From Nitratidesulfovibrio sp. (GTDB taxonomy: Bacteria > Desulfobacterota > Desulfovibrionia > Desulfovibrionales > Desulfovibrionaceae): a stretch of DNA of 64,000 nucleotides. A program made the translations under genes and the position numbers. Of this stretch, positions 24,966-34,425 are shown in pieces (positions within the stretch are counted from its first letter, which is position 1; each line of letters starts with the position of its first letter). The notes under the pieces are model-generated. The model saw only the letters and a program-made list of their open reading frames with translations, did no database searches and was not told where the DNA came from. The DNA lies in assembly GCF_040373385.1 (NCBI RefSeq), contig NZ_JBDXXH010000001.1:184575-248574 (forward strand). Direction: 5' to 3'.

Positions 24966-27113
24966 TTACCTGTAGTTGAAACGCACACGGCGGATGTTCC
25001 GGAAGGAACGTCCGCCGTATGCGTTTTGCTTCTTACTGCCTGGGGTCGCCGGGCTGTACCTGGTCTCCGGGCGGGGCGGGGCGGGCGTATGGCCCGGTTC
25101 CGGGTCGCGGTAGGCGGTGGCGATGCGCTTGAATTCCTCTTCGGCCAGCAGGAAGGCGTCCACCACGGCGGGGTCGAAGTGGGTGCCCCGGCCTTGCAGG
25201 ATGATCTCGCGCACCTTGGCGTGCGGAAAGGCGGGCTTGTACTGCCGGGCGCAGACCAGCGCGTCGTACACGTCGGCCACGGCCATCAGGCGGCCGGACA
25301 GGGGAATTGCCTCGCCCGCCAGGCCTTCCATGTAGCCGCTGCCGTCCCATTTCTCGTGGTGGCTCCAGGCTATTTCCGCCGCCAGGTGCAGGAAGGCGTC
25401 GTCCTCCATGCCCTGCGCCGCGTTGGCGATGATGTTGCGTCCGTGGCGCACGTGCTGGCGGATCACCGCGTATTCCTCGTCGGTGAGCTTGCCGGGTTTG
25501 AACAGCACGCTGTCGGGCACGGCCACCTTGCCCACGTCATGCAGCGGTGCGGAGTGGAACAGCAGTTCGATGTAGTCCTCGGTCAGCTGGGGGTAGGTTT
25601 CCCTGCCGCCCATATCCCGCAGGGACTCGGCCAGCGCCCGCACGTAGTGCTGGGTGCGCTTGATGTGCGCGCCGCTGATTTCGTCGCGGCTTTCGGCCAC
25701 GGCGGTCATGGATTCCAGGGTCATTTGCCGGGCGTGGTTCAACTGGCGCAGCCGCACGAAGGCCATGCGCCGTTCCCGCGCGTACAGCGCGAGAGACAGC
25801 AGCGCCCCCTGCGCCAGGGCGGACAGGACCGGGGCGGCCATGGGCAGGGCGATGCCCCGCCACGCAAACAGCGCGGACCCTGCGGCGGGCATCAGCAGGG
25901 CCGCAGCCAGCGTGGCGCCCCCCGCCTGCAACGGCCCGGCCCGCAGGAACAGCAGCCCAGCCAACAGGGTGACCAGCGCCGCCGGCAGGAACCGGTACGC
26001 CGCCGCGTGGTCCGGCTCGCGCAGGGGGGTGCCCTCGAACAGGTTGTCCAGGGCAACGGCATGCACTTCCGTGCCGGGGTAGTTGGCCGACACCGGGGTG
26101 TGGTGCAGGTCGTTGAGCCGCGCCGCGCTGGACCCCACGATGACCACGCGGCCCTCGAACCGGGCCGGGTCGTGCGTGCCGCGCAGCACCTCCGCCGCCG
26201 GGACGAAGTGGTGCGCCCGCGCGCCCCCGTCGAAGCGCAGGCGCATGCGCGCCGCCCGGTCCACCGGAATGCGCGTGGTGCCCGCCACCAGCACCGGTCC
26301 CAGCATGTCCGTTTCCACGCGTACTTCCCGCAGGTTGCGGGCCTGCATGAACAGGGCAAGGGCCAGGCTGGGGTAGTATTGCCCCTGAAAGCGGTGCATC
26401 AGCGGCACGCGGCGGATGCTGCCGTCCTCGTCCTTTTCCACGTTGATGAATCCGGATGTGGCCAGCCCCGCCTGGATGGGACTGGCGTTGCACAATATGC
26501 CGGTGGCCTCTGCCGGGGCGATGGCCGCGGTTTCTCCGGTCACGCGCAATGGGCGGGGCAGGTTTTCCGGGTCGGGGGTGACCAGGTCGAACAGGTGCAT
26601 CACCGCGCCCACGGCTTCCGCCCCGGCCAGCACGCTGCCGAAGTAGGCGTCGTTGTCCTCCATGCCGCGCGGCACGCCGGTGATGGCGATGTCCAGCCCG
26701 AAGTCGCGCTGGAAGGCGTTGCGGATGGTGGCGATGGAGGTACGGTCCGGCTCGGAGAACAGGATATCCACCCCCACCCCCATGGGCCGGGCGGCGGACA
26801 CCCGGCGCACGATGCCCCCGGTGAGGTAGCGCGGCCACGGCCACTGGCCCGCCACGGCCAGGCTTTCCTCGTCGATGTCCACGATGACCACCCGGTCCGG
26901 GATAGCCGGGTGATGCGGGCCATCCGGTGCGGGGGCGTGCGCCATGCGGCTGGCCAGTGCGTCGAGGATGCGGTTGTCCGCAAGCTGCACCATGCCCGGC
27001 TCCGCAAGACAGAGCAGCGCGGCCAGCAGCAGCCCGGCCACGGTGACGGCGGCCACCAGCCGCTGGCGCGAAATGGCCGCCGGACGGGATGCGGGCATGA
27101 TGGGCGTGGGCAT
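24966..27113 (-). CDS. CHASE2-domain HD-GYP-type phosphodiesterase
   Basis: 715 residues. An N-terminal membrane helix is followed by an extracytoplasmic CHASE2 sensor (about 55-330, DRVVIVDIDEESLA and GRVVIVGSSAARLND), then two or three membrane helices (about 345-430) and a cytoplasmic HD-GYP domain with HSAPLHDVGKVAVPD and HHEKWDGSGY. The GYP triplet reads GYM. HD-GYP proteins hydrolyse cyclic-di-GMP; the altered motif leaves activity uncertain. OmpA-like and FecR-like genes precede it in the same operon. A GGCGGATGTTCC/GGAACGTCCGCC hairpin lies inside the last 15 codons. The start lacks a good ribosome binding site. Confidence 0.88.
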   Translation of the reverse strand: MPTPIMPASRPAAISRQRLVAAVTVAGLLLAALLCLAEPGMVQLADNRILDALASRMAHAPAPDGPHHPAIPDRVVIVDIDEESLAVAGQWPWPRYLTGGIVRRVSAARPMGVGVDILFSEPDRTSIATIRNAFQRDFGLDIAITGVPRGMEDNDAYFGSVLAGAEAVGAVMHLFDLVTPDPENLPRPLRVTGETAAIAPAEATGILCNASPIQAGLATSGFINVEKDEDGSIRRVPLMHRFQGQYYPSLALALFMQARNLREVRVETDMLGPVLVAGTTRIPVDRAARMRLRFDGGARAHHFVPAAEVLRGTHDPARFEGRVVIVGSSAARLNDLHHTPVSANYPGTEVHAVALDNLFEGTPLREPDHAAAYRFLPAALVTLLAGLLFLRAGPLQAGGATLAAALLMPAAGSALFAWRGIALPMAAPVLSALAQGALLSLALYARERRMAFVRLRQLNHARQMTLESMTAVAESRDEISGAHIKRTQHYVRALAESLRDMGGRETYPQLTEDYIELLFHSAPLHDVGKVAVPDSVLFKPGKLTDEEYAVIRQHVRHGRNIIANAAQGMEDDAFLHLAAEIAWSHHEKWDGSGYMEGLAGEAIPLSGRLMAVADVYDALVCARQYKPAFPHAKVREIILQGRGTHFDPAVVDAFLLAEEEFKRIATAYRDPEPGHTPAPPRPETRYSPATPGSKKQNAYGGRSFRNIRRVRFNYR
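24986..25018. terminator. Hairpin inside the 3' end of the CHASE2 gene
   Basis: ACGGCGGATGTTCC pairs with GGAACGTCCGCCGT across a 4-base loop, inside codons for the last residues of the CHASE2 protein. The + strand is followed by ATGCGTTTTGC and the - strand by GTGTGCGTTTC, so it may terminate transcripts from both sides. Confidence 0.5.
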
Positions 27114-27136
27114 GAGGTGCTGTTTGTCCGAAGTCT

Positions 27137-27721
27137 TTAACGGACCAGGATTTCCACCCGCCTGTTCCTCGCCTCGGCCACGCCGGGCGCGGTAGGCACC
27201 AGCGGGTCGTTGGCCCCGTGGCCGGAAAGCGCCATGACGCCAGAGGGCACCCCGCGCGCTTCCAGCATGCGGCGCACGGCGTCGGCTCGGGCCATGGACA
27301 GCTTCTGGTTGGCGGTGGGGTCGCCCGCGCTGTCGCTGTGCCCGATGACCGAAACGTTGCTCACCGCGCGGCGGGTGATGTCGGCGGCGGCATCGTCCAG
27401 CGCCGGGCGCGATGCGGGTTCCGGCTCCGTGGAACCGGTGGGGAAGTACAGCAGAAAGCTCTTGGGCGGTTCCGGCATGGCGGCCACGGTGCTGCCGAAG
27501 ATGCGGTCCACCTCCTGCTGCGGCATCACCCTGGGCGCGGCGGGCTTGTCGGCCACCTGGGTGGATTCGTTGGCGGCGGTCAGGGGCTGTTCGGCCCCGC
27601 CCGCCTTCACCACCACCCGACCCACGCTGCCGTTTTCGTCGGGCACCAGCACCACGGTGGTCTTGGGCGCGCAGGCCCCCAGCACGAGACACAGCAGAAG
27701 GACGGAAAACAGCGTGCGCAT
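27137..27721 (-). CDS. OmpA-family lipoprotein
   Basis: 194 residues. A lipoprotein signal ends in LVLGAC (Cys near residue 17). The C-terminal half is an OmpA/Pal peptidoglycan-binding domain with IGHSDSAGDPTANQKLSMARADAVR and the terminal RRVEILVR. It should tie an outer- or inner-membrane lipid anchor to the cell wall. It is the middle gene of a FecR-OmpA-CHASE2 set, 9 bp after the FecR gene. Probable role: transmission of cell-envelope state to the CHASE2 sensor (inference). Confidence 0.88.
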   Translation of the reverse strand: MRTLFSVLLLCLVLGACAPKTTVVLVPDENGSVGRVVVKAGGAEQPLTAANESTQVADKPAAPRVMPQQEVDRIFGSTVAAMPEPPKSFLLYFPTGSTEPEPASRPALDDAAADITRRAVSNVSVIGHSDSAGDPTANQKLSMARADAVRRMLEARGVPSGVMALSGHGANDPLVPTAPGVAEARNRRVEILVR

Positions 27722-27730
27722 GATGCCCCC

Positions 27731-28207
27731 CTATTCGGCGCGGATGAGAAAACGGGTGCCGCGTACGCCCACTGCGGCCTGCGGCGTGCGGAACCTGACG
27801 GCTTCTGGCGCCAGCTTGGCCAGCCGCCCGGAAGAATAGGCCGCCTCGCCGCGCTGCATGTACACGTCGAAATCGTAGTCCTTTTCCAGCGGCACGAAGC
27901 GGTAGGACTGCACCGTCAGTTCCGAACCCGGCCCCACGGCGATGCGCGTGCCGTCCTGAAAGCTGACCCCGGCCTTGCCGTCCGGTCCGGTGCGCAGAAT
28001 GTCGCCCACCAGCAGCGGGTCGCCCGGTGCGGGGGCCGTGCTGCTGCCTGCCCGCTCCACGGTGACCGCGCCGGACACCGAGCGGAAATTGGCGGCGGGT
28101 GGGTCCGCCCACGTGACGGATGCACAAGGGACAAGCCCCAAGGTCAGCAGGACCAGCAAGGCTGGCAGTGCCAGCGGCACGCGAGCAGGCAGACGTGTGA
28201 TGCGCAT
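27731..28207 (-). CDS. FecR-domain periplasmic protein
   Basis: 158 residues with a Sec signal (hydrophobic segment about 12-33). The mature part is a FecR-like beta domain: GDPLLVGDILRTGPDGKAGVSFQDGTRIAVGPGSEL, followed by a strand-rich end with TPQAAVGVRGTRF. FecR domains outside iron transport often sit beside CHASE2 cyclases or phosphodiesterases. GGGGGA lies 6 bp before the ATG. First gene of the operon. Confidence 0.88.
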   Translation of the reverse strand: MRITRLPARVPLALPALLVLLTLGLVPCASVTWADPPAANFRSVSGAVTVERAGSSTAPAPGDPLLVGDILRTGPDGKAGVSFQDGTRIAVGPGSELTVQSYRFVPLEKDYDFDVYMQRGEAAYSSGRLAKLAPEAVRFRTPQAAVGVRGTRFLIRAE

Positions 28208-28780
28208 GGTATTCCCCCGGTTTGGCGGTGTTGCGCCCGCATATGCGTCCGGAACGGGGCGTGCCCGCATCCGGCCTGTCCTGTCGACGGCGGGTTCCAT
28301 CCGCCGCATGTCCGGCTCGCATCCGGCTCGCATCCGGGCCGCATCCGGCTCGCATCTGGATTGCATCTGGGCCGCATGCCCGCGCGCGGCGTCCGGAATG
28401 CATGCGAAGGCTTGTCCCGTGTTTACCTTTTTGGCATTCACCAGTCAGGGATACAATTAGATTTTGCAGCAGGCAGGCTGGAAGGGGCGGGCGGAATGAC
28501 GGCATGTGTGCCGTACGCCCGGGGTGTGGAGGCGTCGTGCCTGCGGGTTCAATCCGCCGGGTGGCCCGATTGCCGTGCCATCCTTGACGGGTGCGGCACG
28601 AGCGGCTAGGGGCTGTTGCAGAACTTGCGGCATCCGGGCGCCTGCCACCGGTAGCGGCCGTGGCGGCTCACGCCGCGTTTCACGCCCACCGGACCGGGCG
28701 CCTTGAACGCACGTCACCCGAAAGCATGCCATCCTGACGCCCTCCGGCCCGCCCTTCTCGCCCCCCCAACCGGACACCCC
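28208..28780. other. Divergent intergenic region with minisatellite
   Basis: Positions about 28300-28380 contain seven or eight imperfect copies of a 10-11 bp GCATCCGGCTC unit. A rightward TTGGCA / TACAAT pair (28431-28457, 15 bp spacer) is a weak promoter candidate for recD2. The remaining 300 bp before recD2 shows no gene. Confidence 0.5.
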
Positions 28781-31108
28781 ATGCAGCACGACCCGCGCAA
28801 CCCGCGTTCTTCCCGAATTTCCCGCTCCGCCGCATCGTCCGGCCCTGCGTCCGGCACCCCGTCCGGCCAGCAGCCCTCCGCCCCCGCTGCTTCCGGCAAG
28901 GCCGCGCCCATGCTGGCCGCCATGCAAGAGGCGCAGGACGCCCCGGAACAGCTTTCCGGCGTGCTCGACCGCGTCATCTTCCACAACGAGGAAAACGGCT
29001 ACACCGTGCTCCGCCTGCGCCCGCTGCCCAAGGGTGACATGATCAGCGTGGTGGGGCATATGGTTTCGCCGCAGCCGGGTGCCTCGCTGAAGCTGGTGGG
29101 CCGCTGGGTGAACAACCCCCGCTTCGGGCGGCAGTTTTCCATGGAAAATTACGAGAACCTGCTGCCCGCCTCGGTGGAGGGCATCCGCCATTATCTCGGG
29201 TCCGGCCTCATCAAGGGCGTGGGCGAATCCATGGCCGCGCGCATCGTGGATGCCTTCGGCGAGGACACCTTCCGCGTGCTGGACGAAGAGCCGGACCGGC
29301 TGCTGCGGGTCAGCGGCGTGGGCGGCAAGACGCTGGAGCGCATCAAGGCGGGCTGGTCCGACCATCAGGGCATCCGCGACCTGATCATGTTCCTGCAACC
29401 CCACGGGGTCAGCACCGCCTACGCGGTGCGCATCTACCGCCACTACGGGCAGCAGGCCCTGGCCGTGGTGCGCGAGAACCCCTACCGCCTGGCCATGGAC
29501 ATTCACGGCATAGGCTTTCATACCGCCGACACCGTGGCGGAAAAGCTGGGCTTCTCGCGCGACAGCGAACTGCGGGCAGAGGCGGGCACCCTGTACACCC
29601 TGCAACGCCTGAACGACGACGGCCACGTCTACGTGCCGCACGACGAGTTGATCGCCCACACCTCGGACCAGCTGGACATCCGCGCCGACCTCGTGGAGGA
29701 CGCCCTGCGCACCCTTGAAATCGAGGAGCGCATCGTCATCGAGGAAATGGACGGCGAACTCGGCGTGTTCCTTTCCCGCTACCATCATTACGAAACCAAG
29801 ATCGCCTACTATCTGCAACGGGTGCTGCGTTCGCCGAAAGCCGTGCACTTCGAGGACCCGGAGGCCGTCATCACCGAGGTGCTGGCCAAGCTGTCCATCA
29901 CCCTTGCGCCGGAACAGCTGGAGGCCGTGCGCACCGCCACCCGTTCCAAGGTCATGGTGCTTACCGGCGGCCCCGGCACCGGCAAGACCACCATCATCAA
30001 CGCCATCATCAAGGTCTTTGCCGAAACGCGCGCCAAGATCCTGCTGGCCGCGCCCACGGGCCGCGCCGCCAAGCGCATGTCCGAGACCAGCGGGCGCGAA
30101 TCCAAGACCATCCACCGCCTGCTGGAGTACAGCCCCAAGGAAGACGGCTTCGCCCGCAACGAGGACAACCCCCTTGCCTGCGGCCTGCTGGTGGTGGACG
30201 AGGCGTCCATGATGGACACCATGCTCATGTACCACCTGCTGAAGGCCGTGCCGCTGGGCGCCACGCTGCTCTTCGTGGGCGACGTGCACCAGCTGCCCTC
30301 CGTGGGGCCGGGCAACGTGCTGCGCGACGTCATCGCCTCCGGCGTGGTGCCGGTGGTGGAACTGGTGGAGGTGTTCCGTCAGGCCGCCGAAAGCGAGATC
30401 ATCTGCAACGCCCACCGCATCAACCATGGCGAGGTGCCCCCGCTGGACTCCTCGCGTGACCGGCTGTCCGACTTCTACTTCATCCGGCAGGACGACCCCG
30501 AGAAGGCCGTGGAGATGATTGTGGAGCTGGTGCGCGACCACATCCCGCGCCGCTTCGGCCTGCATCCCGTCAATGACATCCAGGTGTTGACCCCCATGCA
30601 CAAGGGCGCGGTGGGCGCGGGCAACCTGAACATGCGCCTGCAACAGGCCCTGAACGGCCAGACCCTGTGCGTGCAGCGCGGCGAGCGTCAGTACCGCCTG
30701 GACGACAAGGTGATGCAGATCCGCAACAACTACGACAAGGACGTCTTCAATGGCGACATCGGGCGCATCTGCCTGGTGGACCCCAAGGAGCGCCAGCTTA
30801 CCGTGCGCTTTGACGAGCGCAACGTGCCCTATGCCTGGGAAGAACTGGACGAGATCGTGCCCGCCTACGCCATCTCCGTGCACAAGTCGCAGGGGTCGGA
30901 ATACCCCGCCGTGGTCATCCCCGTGCTGACCCAGCACTACATGCTGCTGCAACGCAACCTCATCTACACCGGGGTCACGCGTGGCAAACGCCTTGTGGTG
31001 CTGGTAGGCGAGCCGCGCGCCCTGGCCATGGCCGTCAAGAACAACCGCATGCACAAACGCCACACCCGGCTGGCCCGGCGGTTGGCATTGGGGCTGGGCG
31101 TGGGTTAG
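28781..31108 (+). CDS. recD2: RecD2-type ATP-dependent DNA helicase
   Basis: About 775 residues of the RecD2 family (helicase without RecBC). The N-terminal OB-like region begins LSGVLDRVIFHNEENGYTVLRL, a helix-hairpin-helix block follows near 125-260 (GVGESMAARIVDAFG), then superfamily 1 motifs: Walker A TGGPGTGKTTI near residue 395, VVDEASMMD, GDVHQLPSVGPGNVL, VHKSQGSEYP, and TGVTRGKRLVVLVG near the end. It unwinds 5'-3' and acts in repair. The start is uncertain; the first 60 residues are Ser/Pro-rich and lack a ribosome binding site, and translation from 28911 is possible. Confidence 0.92.
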   Translation: MQHDPRNPRSSRISRSAASSGPASGTPSGQQPSAPAASGKAAPMLAAMQEAQDAPEQLSGVLDRVIFHNEENGYTVLRLRPLPKGDMISVVGHMVSPQPGASLKLVGRWVNNPRFGRQFSMENYENLLPASVEGIRHYLGSGLIKGVGESMAARIVDAFGEDTFRVLDEEPDRLLRVSGVGGKTLERIKAGWSDHQGIRDLIMFLQPHGVSTAYAVRIYRHYGQQALAVVRENPYRLAMDIHGIGFHTADTVAEKLGFSRDSELRAEAGTLYTLQRLNDDGHVYVPHDELIAHTSDQLDIRADLVEDALRTLEIEERIVIEEMDGELGVFLSRYHHYETKIAYYLQRVLRSPKAVHFEDPEAVITEVLAKLSITLAPEQLEAVRTATRSKVMVLTGGPGTGKTTIINAIIKVFAETRAKILLAAPTGRAAKRMSETSGRESKTIHRLLEYSPKEDGFARNEDNPLACGLLVVDEASMMDTMLMYHLLKAVPLGATLLFVGDVHQLPSVGPGNVLRDVIASGVVPVVELVEVFRQAAESEIICNAHRINHGEVPPLDSSRDRLSDFYFIRQDDPEKAVEMIVELVRDHIPRRFGLHPVNDIQVLTPMHKGAVGAGNLNMRLQQALNGQTLCVQRGERQYRLDDKVMQIRNNYDKDVFNGDIGRICLVDPKERQLTVRFDERNVPYAWEELDEIVPAYAISVHKSQGSEYPAVVIPVLTQHYMLLQRNLIYTGVTRGKRLVVLVGEPRALAMAVKNNRMHKRHTRLARRLALGLGVG

Positions 31109-31261
31109 CACGTTGATGGAATGACGAAGATTTTTGAATGGGAAAAAAACGTATCGGGGGAAGGCAGAGGCCGTGCAGAAGCGGCAGGTTCACGCGGGGC
31201 AAGGCGCGAGAGGGAAAGAAATACCCCGGCCAGCAGTTTGCCCGGAACAGGGAGAAAGAAG

Positions 31262-32719
31262 ATGTTTCAGGAAATCGTTGCCGTCGTGCGTTTCCGCCGC
31301 CAATCGTCCGGTGGGGCGCGTTCCTTTGTCGCCGCGTTGGCCGTGTTGCTGCTGGCCGCGTTGTTTCTGTCCGGTTGCGCCGGGCGCGGGCCGCGCGAGG
31401 TGGCGCCGCCGCGCTTCACCGAACTGGAACGCCATCCGCAGGACCTTTCCGTGTATGCCGCCCGCGCGGGCGGCGACCACCCGTTGTTGGACGCCGCCAC
31501 CCAGGCCGCGCAGGACCAACGCTGGAACACCCGTTTCTTTTCCCCGTGGGCGCAGACCCGTACCGGCGTGACCCTTGCGGAAGTGACCCGCACCGCCCCC
31601 TACCTGACCAAGGACGGGCGCACGCGCGGTCACGCCGAAAACCTGCTGCCGTGGGATGCCAGCCGCTTCGCCGCGCTGGTGGCCAACTGCGACGCCCCCT
31701 CCTTCCCGGCGCTGGCAGAGCGCGGCATCATCGTGCGCAATACCGCCCTGCGCGAACTGCCCACCCTGCGCCCCTCGTTCGCCAATCCCGACAAGGCCGG
31801 GCAGGGCTATCCCTTCGACGATTTCCAGCGGTCCGCCGTGTGGACCGGCACCCCGGTGTTCGTCTCGCACGTGTCGCTGGATCGGGCGTGGCTGTACTGC
31901 GAAACCGGCTTCGCCTCCGGCTGGGTGCCCGCCGAACACGTGGCCCTTGCCGACGCCACTTTCCGCGCCCTGTACCAGAATGGCCGCTACGCCGCCGTGC
32001 TGCGCGACGACGTGGCCCTGACCAGCCCCAATCAGACGTTCATCGCCACCGCGCACATCGGCGCGGTGTTCCCCGTGGCCGTGGAATCGCCGGGCGGGCT
32101 TACCGTGCTGACGCCCCTGCGCGATGCCGATGGCCGTGCCGTGCTGGGCCAGTCCGTCCTGCCCGCAGGCTACGCCGCCATGAAGCCGCTGGCCATCTCT
32201 GCCGCGCGCATGGCCGAAATCGGCAACCGCATGATGGGCCAGCCCTACGGCTGGGGCGGCATGTACGAAGACCGCGACTGCTCGGCCACCCTGCGCGACC
32301 TGTTCGCCCCCTTCGGCATCTGGCTGCCGCGCAACTCCGCGTCGCAGGCCAGGGCCGGGCGGTTCGTGGATTTCGGCACCACCTCGTCCGACGGCAAGGA
32401 AGCCATCATCCGCGCGCAGGGCGTGCCCTTCCTGACCCTGTTGTGGCTCAAGGGGCACATTACCCTGTACCTTGGCGAATACGACGGCCACCCGGTGATG
32501 TTCCACAACATCTGGGGCTTGCGCGTGTTCAACAACGTCGGGGAGAATGGCGAGCGCGGGCAGGAGGGCCGGTTCATCCTGGGCCGCGCCGTGGTCACCT
32601 CGCTGCGGCCCGGCACCGAACTGCCCAACCTGACCACCCCGGACGGGCTGGTGGCCCGCATGCTGGGCATGTCCATTCTGCCCGGCGGGGCTGGCCTTCC
32701 CGGCGGCGGAGGGCAGTAA
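31262..32719 (+). CDS. NlpC/P60 lipoprotein with SH3 domains
   Basis: 485 residues. A lipoprotein signal ends LFLSGC near residue 38. Two SH3b-like domains (about 150-320) precede a C-terminal NlpC/P60 cysteine peptidase: catalytic Cys in YEDRDCSATLRDLF near residue 340, His in KGHITLYLG near 400, third residue in FHNIWG. This is the architecture of the structurally characterised D. vulgaris gamma-D-glutamyl-L-diamino acid endopeptidase (as I recall, PDB 3M1U). It trims peptidoglycan stem peptides in the periplasm. GGAGAAAGAAG before the ATG supports the start. It is 52 bp upstream of the mtaB-like gene. Confidence 0.93.
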   Translation: MFQEIVAVVRFRRQSSGGARSFVAALAVLLLAALFLSGCAGRGPREVAPPRFTELERHPQDLSVYAARAGGDHPLLDAATQAAQDQRWNTRFFSPWAQTRTGVTLAEVTRTAPYLTKDGRTRGHAENLLPWDASRFAALVANCDAPSFPALAERGIIVRNTALRELPTLRPSFANPDKAGQGYPFDDFQRSAVWTGTPVFVSHVSLDRAWLYCETGFASGWVPAEHVALADATFRALYQNGRYAAVLRDDVALTSPNQTFIATAHIGAVFPVAVESPGGLTVLTPLRDADGRAVLGQSVLPAGYAAMKPLAISAARMAEIGNRMMGQPYGWGGMYEDRDCSATLRDLFAPFGIWLPRNSASQARAGRFVDFGTTSSDGKEAIIRAQGVPFLTLLWLKGHITLYLGEYDGHPVMFHNIWGLRVFNNVGENGERGQEGRFILGRAVVTSLRPGTELPNLTTPDGLVARMLGMSILPGGAGLPGGGGQ

Positions 32720-32770
32720 CGTGCGCATGGGGGGAATGGGCGTTGTGTGCGCCCTGTGCGGGGTGCGCCC

Positions 32771-34156
32771 ATGAGCGGTCACGCCTTTTTCGCGCTGACG
32801 CTGGGCTGCAAGATCAATCAGTACGAGACCGAGGCCGTGCGCGAGGCATGGCTGGCGCGCGGCTGGCGCGAGGCTGCCGACCCCGCCGATGCAAGCGTGC
32901 TGCTGATCAATTCGTGCGCGGTCACCGCGCGCGCCGTGGCCGACGTGCGGCAGGCCGTGGCCCGCATGCACCGGGCCGCGCCGCAGGGGCGCATCGTGGT
33001 CACCGGCTGCGCGGCGCAGGTGCTGCGCGAGGACATTGCCGCGCTGCCCGGCGTGGCCGACGTGGTGGGCCAGCAGGCCAAGGTTTCATTGTTGCATTAT
33101 GACCCGGAGCGGGGCGCGGCGGGGGCGCATGCGGTCAGCGGGGGGGGCAGCAGCGACGGGGGCGAGGGCAGCGACGATCTTTTCGCTACCGATACCGCGT
33201 TTCCGGCCTTCCGCATCGACGGCTTCACCCGGTCGCGCCCGGTGCTCAAGGTGCAGGACGGCTGTTCGCACCGCTGCACCTATTGCATCGTACCGCTGGC
33301 GCGCGGCGCGGCCCGCAGCCGCGACCCGCGCGAGGCGCTGGCAGAGGCGCGCCGCCTGCTGGATGCGGGGTTCCGCGAACTCATTGTGTCCGGCGTGAAC
33401 CTGCGCCAGTACGGGCGCGACCTGCCCGGCGGCGGGCCGGACTTCTGGGATCTGCTGGCCTTTCTGGAGCGCGAGCTTGCCCCGCAGTGGGCGGGCCGGG
33501 CGCGGCTGCGCATCAGCTCGCTGGAGCCGGGCCAGCTTGGCGAACGCGCGCTGGACGTGCTGGCCGAAAGCCGTCTGGTGGCCCCGCAACTGCACCTTTC
33601 GTTGCAGAGCGGCAGCCCCGGCGTGTTGCGCCGCATGGGGCGGGGACATTACCGACCCGAGCCGCTGCTGGATTTCGTGCGCGATCTGGCCGAGGTGTGG
33701 CCGCTGTTCGGCCTTGGCGCGGACATCCTGACCGGCTTTCCCGGCGAGACGGACGCGGAGTTTGGCGAGACGCTGGATTTCGTGGGGGCGTTGCCGCTGA
33801 CCTATGCGCACGTGTTCCCGTATTCGCGCAGGCCGGGCACCCCGGCGGCGGTGATGGAGGGGCAATTGCCGCAAGAGGTGAAGAAGCGCCGGGCGGCAGA
33901 GTTGCGCGGCGCGGTGGCGGCGAAGAAGGCGGCGTTCCTGCACCGCCTGCTGGGCGAGCCGCAACTGCTGGTGGCCCCGGAGGGTTCGCGCGGCGTGAAG
34001 GGCGTGTGCGAGTACTATGCCGAGTGCCGGTTTACCGGCGGGCGGCGGCCCGCTGCACAGGCGGCGCAGGGCGGAGAGCATGCAGGCTCTGGTGACCTTG
34101 TGGCTGTGCGTCCGCTGGCTGTCGAGCGTGACGGCCTGTTGGTGGAGGCAATGTAG
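32771..34156 (+). CDS. mtaB: MtaB-like tRNA methylthiotransferase
   Basis: 461 residues of the MiaB/MtaB radical-SAM family. The N-terminal UPF0004 domain has TLGCKINQYE, INSCAV and GCAAQV, providing the three Cys of the auxiliary cluster. The radical-SAM CSHRCTYC motif is near residue 170. MtaB converts t6A37 to ms2t6A in tRNA decoding ANN codons. The KINQYE signature favours MtaB over MiaB or RimO. The C-terminal TRAM-like part is recognisable but carries Gly/Ala-rich inserts. The ATG is chosen over an upstream GTG because the conserved LTLGC starts 9 residues in. Confidence 0.9.
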   Translation: MSGHAFFALTLGCKINQYETEAVREAWLARGWREAADPADASVLLINSCAVTARAVADVRQAVARMHRAAPQGRIVVTGCAAQVLREDIAALPGVADVVGQQAKVSLLHYDPERGAAGAHAVSGGGSSDGGEGSDDLFATDTAFPAFRIDGFTRSRPVLKVQDGCSHRCTYCIVPLARGAARSRDPREALAEARRLLDAGFRELIVSGVNLRQYGRDLPGGGPDFWDLLAFLERELAPQWAGRARLRISSLEPGQLGERALDVLAESRLVAPQLHLSLQSGSPGVLRRMGRGHYRPEPLLDFVRDLAEVWPLFGLGADILTGFPGETDAEFGETLDFVGALPLTYAHVFPYSRRPGTPAAVMEGQLPQEVKKRRAAELRGAVAAKKAAFLHRLLGEPQLLVAPEGSRGVKGVCEYYAECRFTGGRRPAAQAAQGGEHAGSGDLVAVRPLAVERDGLLVEAM

Positions 34157-34189
34157 CGGTCAGGCTTGCTTGCGCTTTTGAAAGAATGC

Positions 34190-34231
34190 GGCTGCCCATC
34201 GTGCGTGTGCATGGTGGGCAGCCATTGTTTT
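34190..34231 (+). terminator. Intrinsic terminator after mtaB
   Basis: GGCTGCCCA pairs with TGGGCAGCC over a roughly 15-base loop, followed by ATTGTTTTTG. Confidence 0.8.
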
Positions 34232-34350
34232 TGAAAGGTATGCTGGGTGATGCATCAGGTAGATGCGTGTGGAATTGCGTGCGTGAGATTTCCGGACAAT
34301 TTTTTGCCAAGGCACCCCGTCCACAATGGAAAAGTTGAAAGGGGAGGGGG

Positions 34351-34388
34351 GCGGGGAGGGGAAAAATTTCAATTTTTCCCCTCCCCGC
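34351..34388. terminator. Very stable bidirectional terminator between mtaB and lipA
   Basis: Eighteen uninterrupted base pairs: GCGGGGAGGGGAAAAATT paired with AATTTTTCCCCTCCCCGC across a 2-base spacer. The AT base pairs at the loop end give the stem an A/T-rich tip. It lies 38 bp downstream of the lipA stop and also faces the mtaB transcript. Confidence 0.75.
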
Positions 34389-34425
34389 ATTTTCTTCACA
34401 TTCTCTTTTCTGGTTCAGCCTTCCC

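Noticed and set aside
33086-34081. Long - strand frame opposite the mtaB-like gene
   Set aside because: Shadow of a radical-SAM gene with clear motifs on the + strand.
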